A stretch of 9,176 nt of DNA from Vulcanimicrobiia bacterium (GTDB lineage: Bacteria; Vulcanimicrobiota; Vulcanimicrobiia; Vulcanimicrobiales; Vulcanimicrobiaceae), in the NCBI GenBank assembly GCA_025451135.1, contig JANWKW010000052.1:1-9176 (forward strand). The letters are read 5' to 3'. Numbering within the stretch: position 1 is the stretch's first letter; every line of letters begins with the position of its first letter. A model generated the notes under the pieces. That model was not told where the DNA came from, did not search any database, and saw only the letters and a list, made by a program, of their open reading frames with translations. Of this stretch, positions 8,290 through 9,176 are shown piece after piece. Made by a program: the position numbers and the translations under genes.

Positions 8290-8307
8290 CGCGCGGCAGG
8301 CCGCGCG
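8290..8307. repeat. 18-bp GC palindrome in the divergent PHYHD1-like/psuK-like promoter region
   Basis: CGCGCGGC (8290-8297) and GCCGCGCG (8300-8307) are exact inverted repeats with a 2-nt centre. It lies 12 nt upstream of the PHYHD1-like start and 28 nt upstream of the kinase start, a position suited to an operator serving both genes. GC-only palindromes also arise readily by chance at this base composition. Confidence 0.35.
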
Positions 8308-8335
8308 CTCTTGCCTCCGCGAACGCTAGCAGCCC

Positions 8336-9176
8336 GTGGAACGAACCAACCGCATCGTCTGCATCGGTCAGGCCTGCATCGACCGCACCTATCGCGCGGA
8401 CGACGCGGTGCGCCCGGCCACGTCCAACCCGGCCCGCGCCCGGCACGGCTACGGCGGGGTGGCGCGCAATGTCGCCGAGTCGCTCGCGCGGCTGGGGTGC
8501 GCCGCGACCCTATTGACGGCGGTCGGCGACGACGCGGACGGCGGCGCGCTCGCGACCCACACGGCCTCGGCCGGGGTCGACGTGCGCGGCTGGCGCTACA
8601 GCTCCGGGCGGCCGACCGGCGAGTACGTCGCCATCCTCGAACCCGATGGCGAGTTGGTCGTCGGGGCGTGCGATGCCGGTCCGGTCGAAGAGATCGACGC
8701 CGCGGCGATCGGCGCGTGGGAATCGATCCTCGCGGGCGCGAGCTGGGTGTTCGCCGATTGCAATCTGCGCGCCGAGGCGCTCGCCGCCCTGATCGCGCTG
8801 CGCGCGCGATCGTCGTTCCGGCTCGCGATCGACGCGGTCTCGGCGGCCAAGGTGCTACGCCTGCCCGACGACCTGCGCGACGTCGACGCGCTCTTCCTCA
8901 ACGTCCATCAGGTCGCCCGGCTCGCTGCGCAGCCGAACGCACGCGCGCAGATCCTCACCGACGGCGCGTCCGGCGTCGACGTCACCGTCGACGGAGCGAC
9001 CGTCCATCTCGATCCGGTCGCCGCCGCGCCGGTCGACGTGACCGGTGCGGGCGACGCGCTGATCGCCGGCACGCTGCACCGCCTGCTCGCGGGCGACGGA
9101 TTCATCGATGCGGTGCGCGGCGGTCTGCTGGTCGCCGCGCTCACGCTCGAATCGCCCGCCAGCGTGCGGCCCGACC
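8336..9176 (+). CDS. psuK: PfkB-family sugar kinase, probably pseudouridine kinase (3' end beyond window)
   Basis: 280 codons are visible before the window ends. PfkB signature 1 is GGVARNVAESLARLG (40-54); signature 2 is DVTGAGDALIAG (234-245), with catalytic base D240. It resembles E. coli PsuK/YeiC through SNPARARHGYGGVARN, the ADCNLRAEAL segment and IDAVSAAK. Such an enzyme would phosphorylate pseudouridine to the 5'-phosphate in the cytoplasm for cleavage by PsuG; whether psuG follows cannot be seen. The NXXE motif reads NVHQ (189-192), so its Glu is Gln, and the stretch between it and the strand ending in GASGV is roughly 18 residues shorter than in E. coli. Activity may be altered; another PfkB substrate (ribokinase-like) is possible. 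An in-frame TAG at 8327-8329 leaves GTG 8336 as the only reasonable start. No Shine-Dalgarno is evident. Confidence 0.72.
   Translation, partial: MERTNRIVCIGQACIDRTYRADDAVRPATSNPARARHGYGGVARNVAESLARLGCAATLLTAVGDDADGGALATHTASAGVDVRGWRYSSGRPTGEYVAILEPDGELVVGACDAGPVEEIDAAAIGAWESILAGASWVFADCNLRAEALAALIALRARSSFRLAIDAVSAAKVLRLPDDLRDVDALFLNVHQVARLAAQPNARAQILTDGASGVDVTVDGATVHLDPVAAAPVDVTGAGDALIAGTLHRLLAGDGFIDAVRGGLLVAALTLESPASVRPD

Noticed and set aside
7529..8329. + strand frame (266 codons) opposite the PHYHD1-like gene
   Set aside because: The opposite strand carries all catalytic residues of a 2-oxoglutarate oxygenase; this frame has no recognisable motif.
8279..8446. N-terminal extension of the PHYHD1-like protein up to an ATG at 8446
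   Set aside because: The extra 56 residues are low-complexity, overlap the start of the divergent kinase, and precede a family-typical start at 8278.

Overview
This is a 9.2 kb window from a GC-rich bacterial chromosome (roughly two thirds G+C by eye). Genes are packed tightly on both strands and use GTG as well as ATG starts. The gene content (an ECF42-type sigma factor with DGPF/YCII partners, a CLC transporter, a PHYHD1-like oxygenase, a DUF4239 membrane protein) suits a soil or environmental bacterium with a large genome. No gene or rRNA here fixes the phylum. There is no sign of phage, insertion sequences, CRISPR or tRNA.

Layout. (1) Positions 1-71 hold the last codons of an unidentified + strand gene. 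(2) 101-1060 (+) is a fold-type II PLP enzyme of the cysteine synthase family. (3) 1086-3094 (+) is a three-gene operon: two small DGPF/YCII proteins and an ECF42-type sigma factor with the long C-terminal TPR-like extension. The junctions are GTGA (4-nt overlap) and TAA-GTG (0 nt). A sequence fitting the ECF42 target promoter (TGTCGA, 17 nt, CGAC) lies inside the 3' end of the cysteine synthase gene just ahead of the operon, which suggests autoregulation. (4) 3091-4686 (-) is a CLC chloride channel/transporter, convergent with the sigma gene and overlapping it by 4 nt. (5) 4788-6635 (+) is a full-length recQ helicase gene interrupted by one in-frame TAG at codon 252. (6) 6647-7441 (+) is a four-helix DUF4239 membrane protein. 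(7) 7448-8278 (-) is a PHYHD1-like Fe(II)/2-oxoglutarate oxygenase. (8) 8336-9176 (+) is the start of a PfkB-family sugar kinase most like pseudouridine kinase; it runs off the window.

How the genes relate. Only the DGPF-DGPF-ECF42 unit is clearly a functional module. It is a one-component transcription switch with no visible anti-sigma factor. The other genes look like ordinary single-gene or two-gene units (recQ with the DUF4239 gene; divergent clc/recQ; divergent PHYHD1-like/psuK-like). No gap exceeds about 100 bp.

Most worth checking: the amber codon in recQ; the ECF42 promoter buried in the upstream gene; substitutions at normally conserved positions of the CLC protein, the sigma factor (Cys-Cys to Ala-Ala) and the sugar kinase (NXXE to NXXQ plus a shortened loop); and a marked excess of the palindrome CGATCG.
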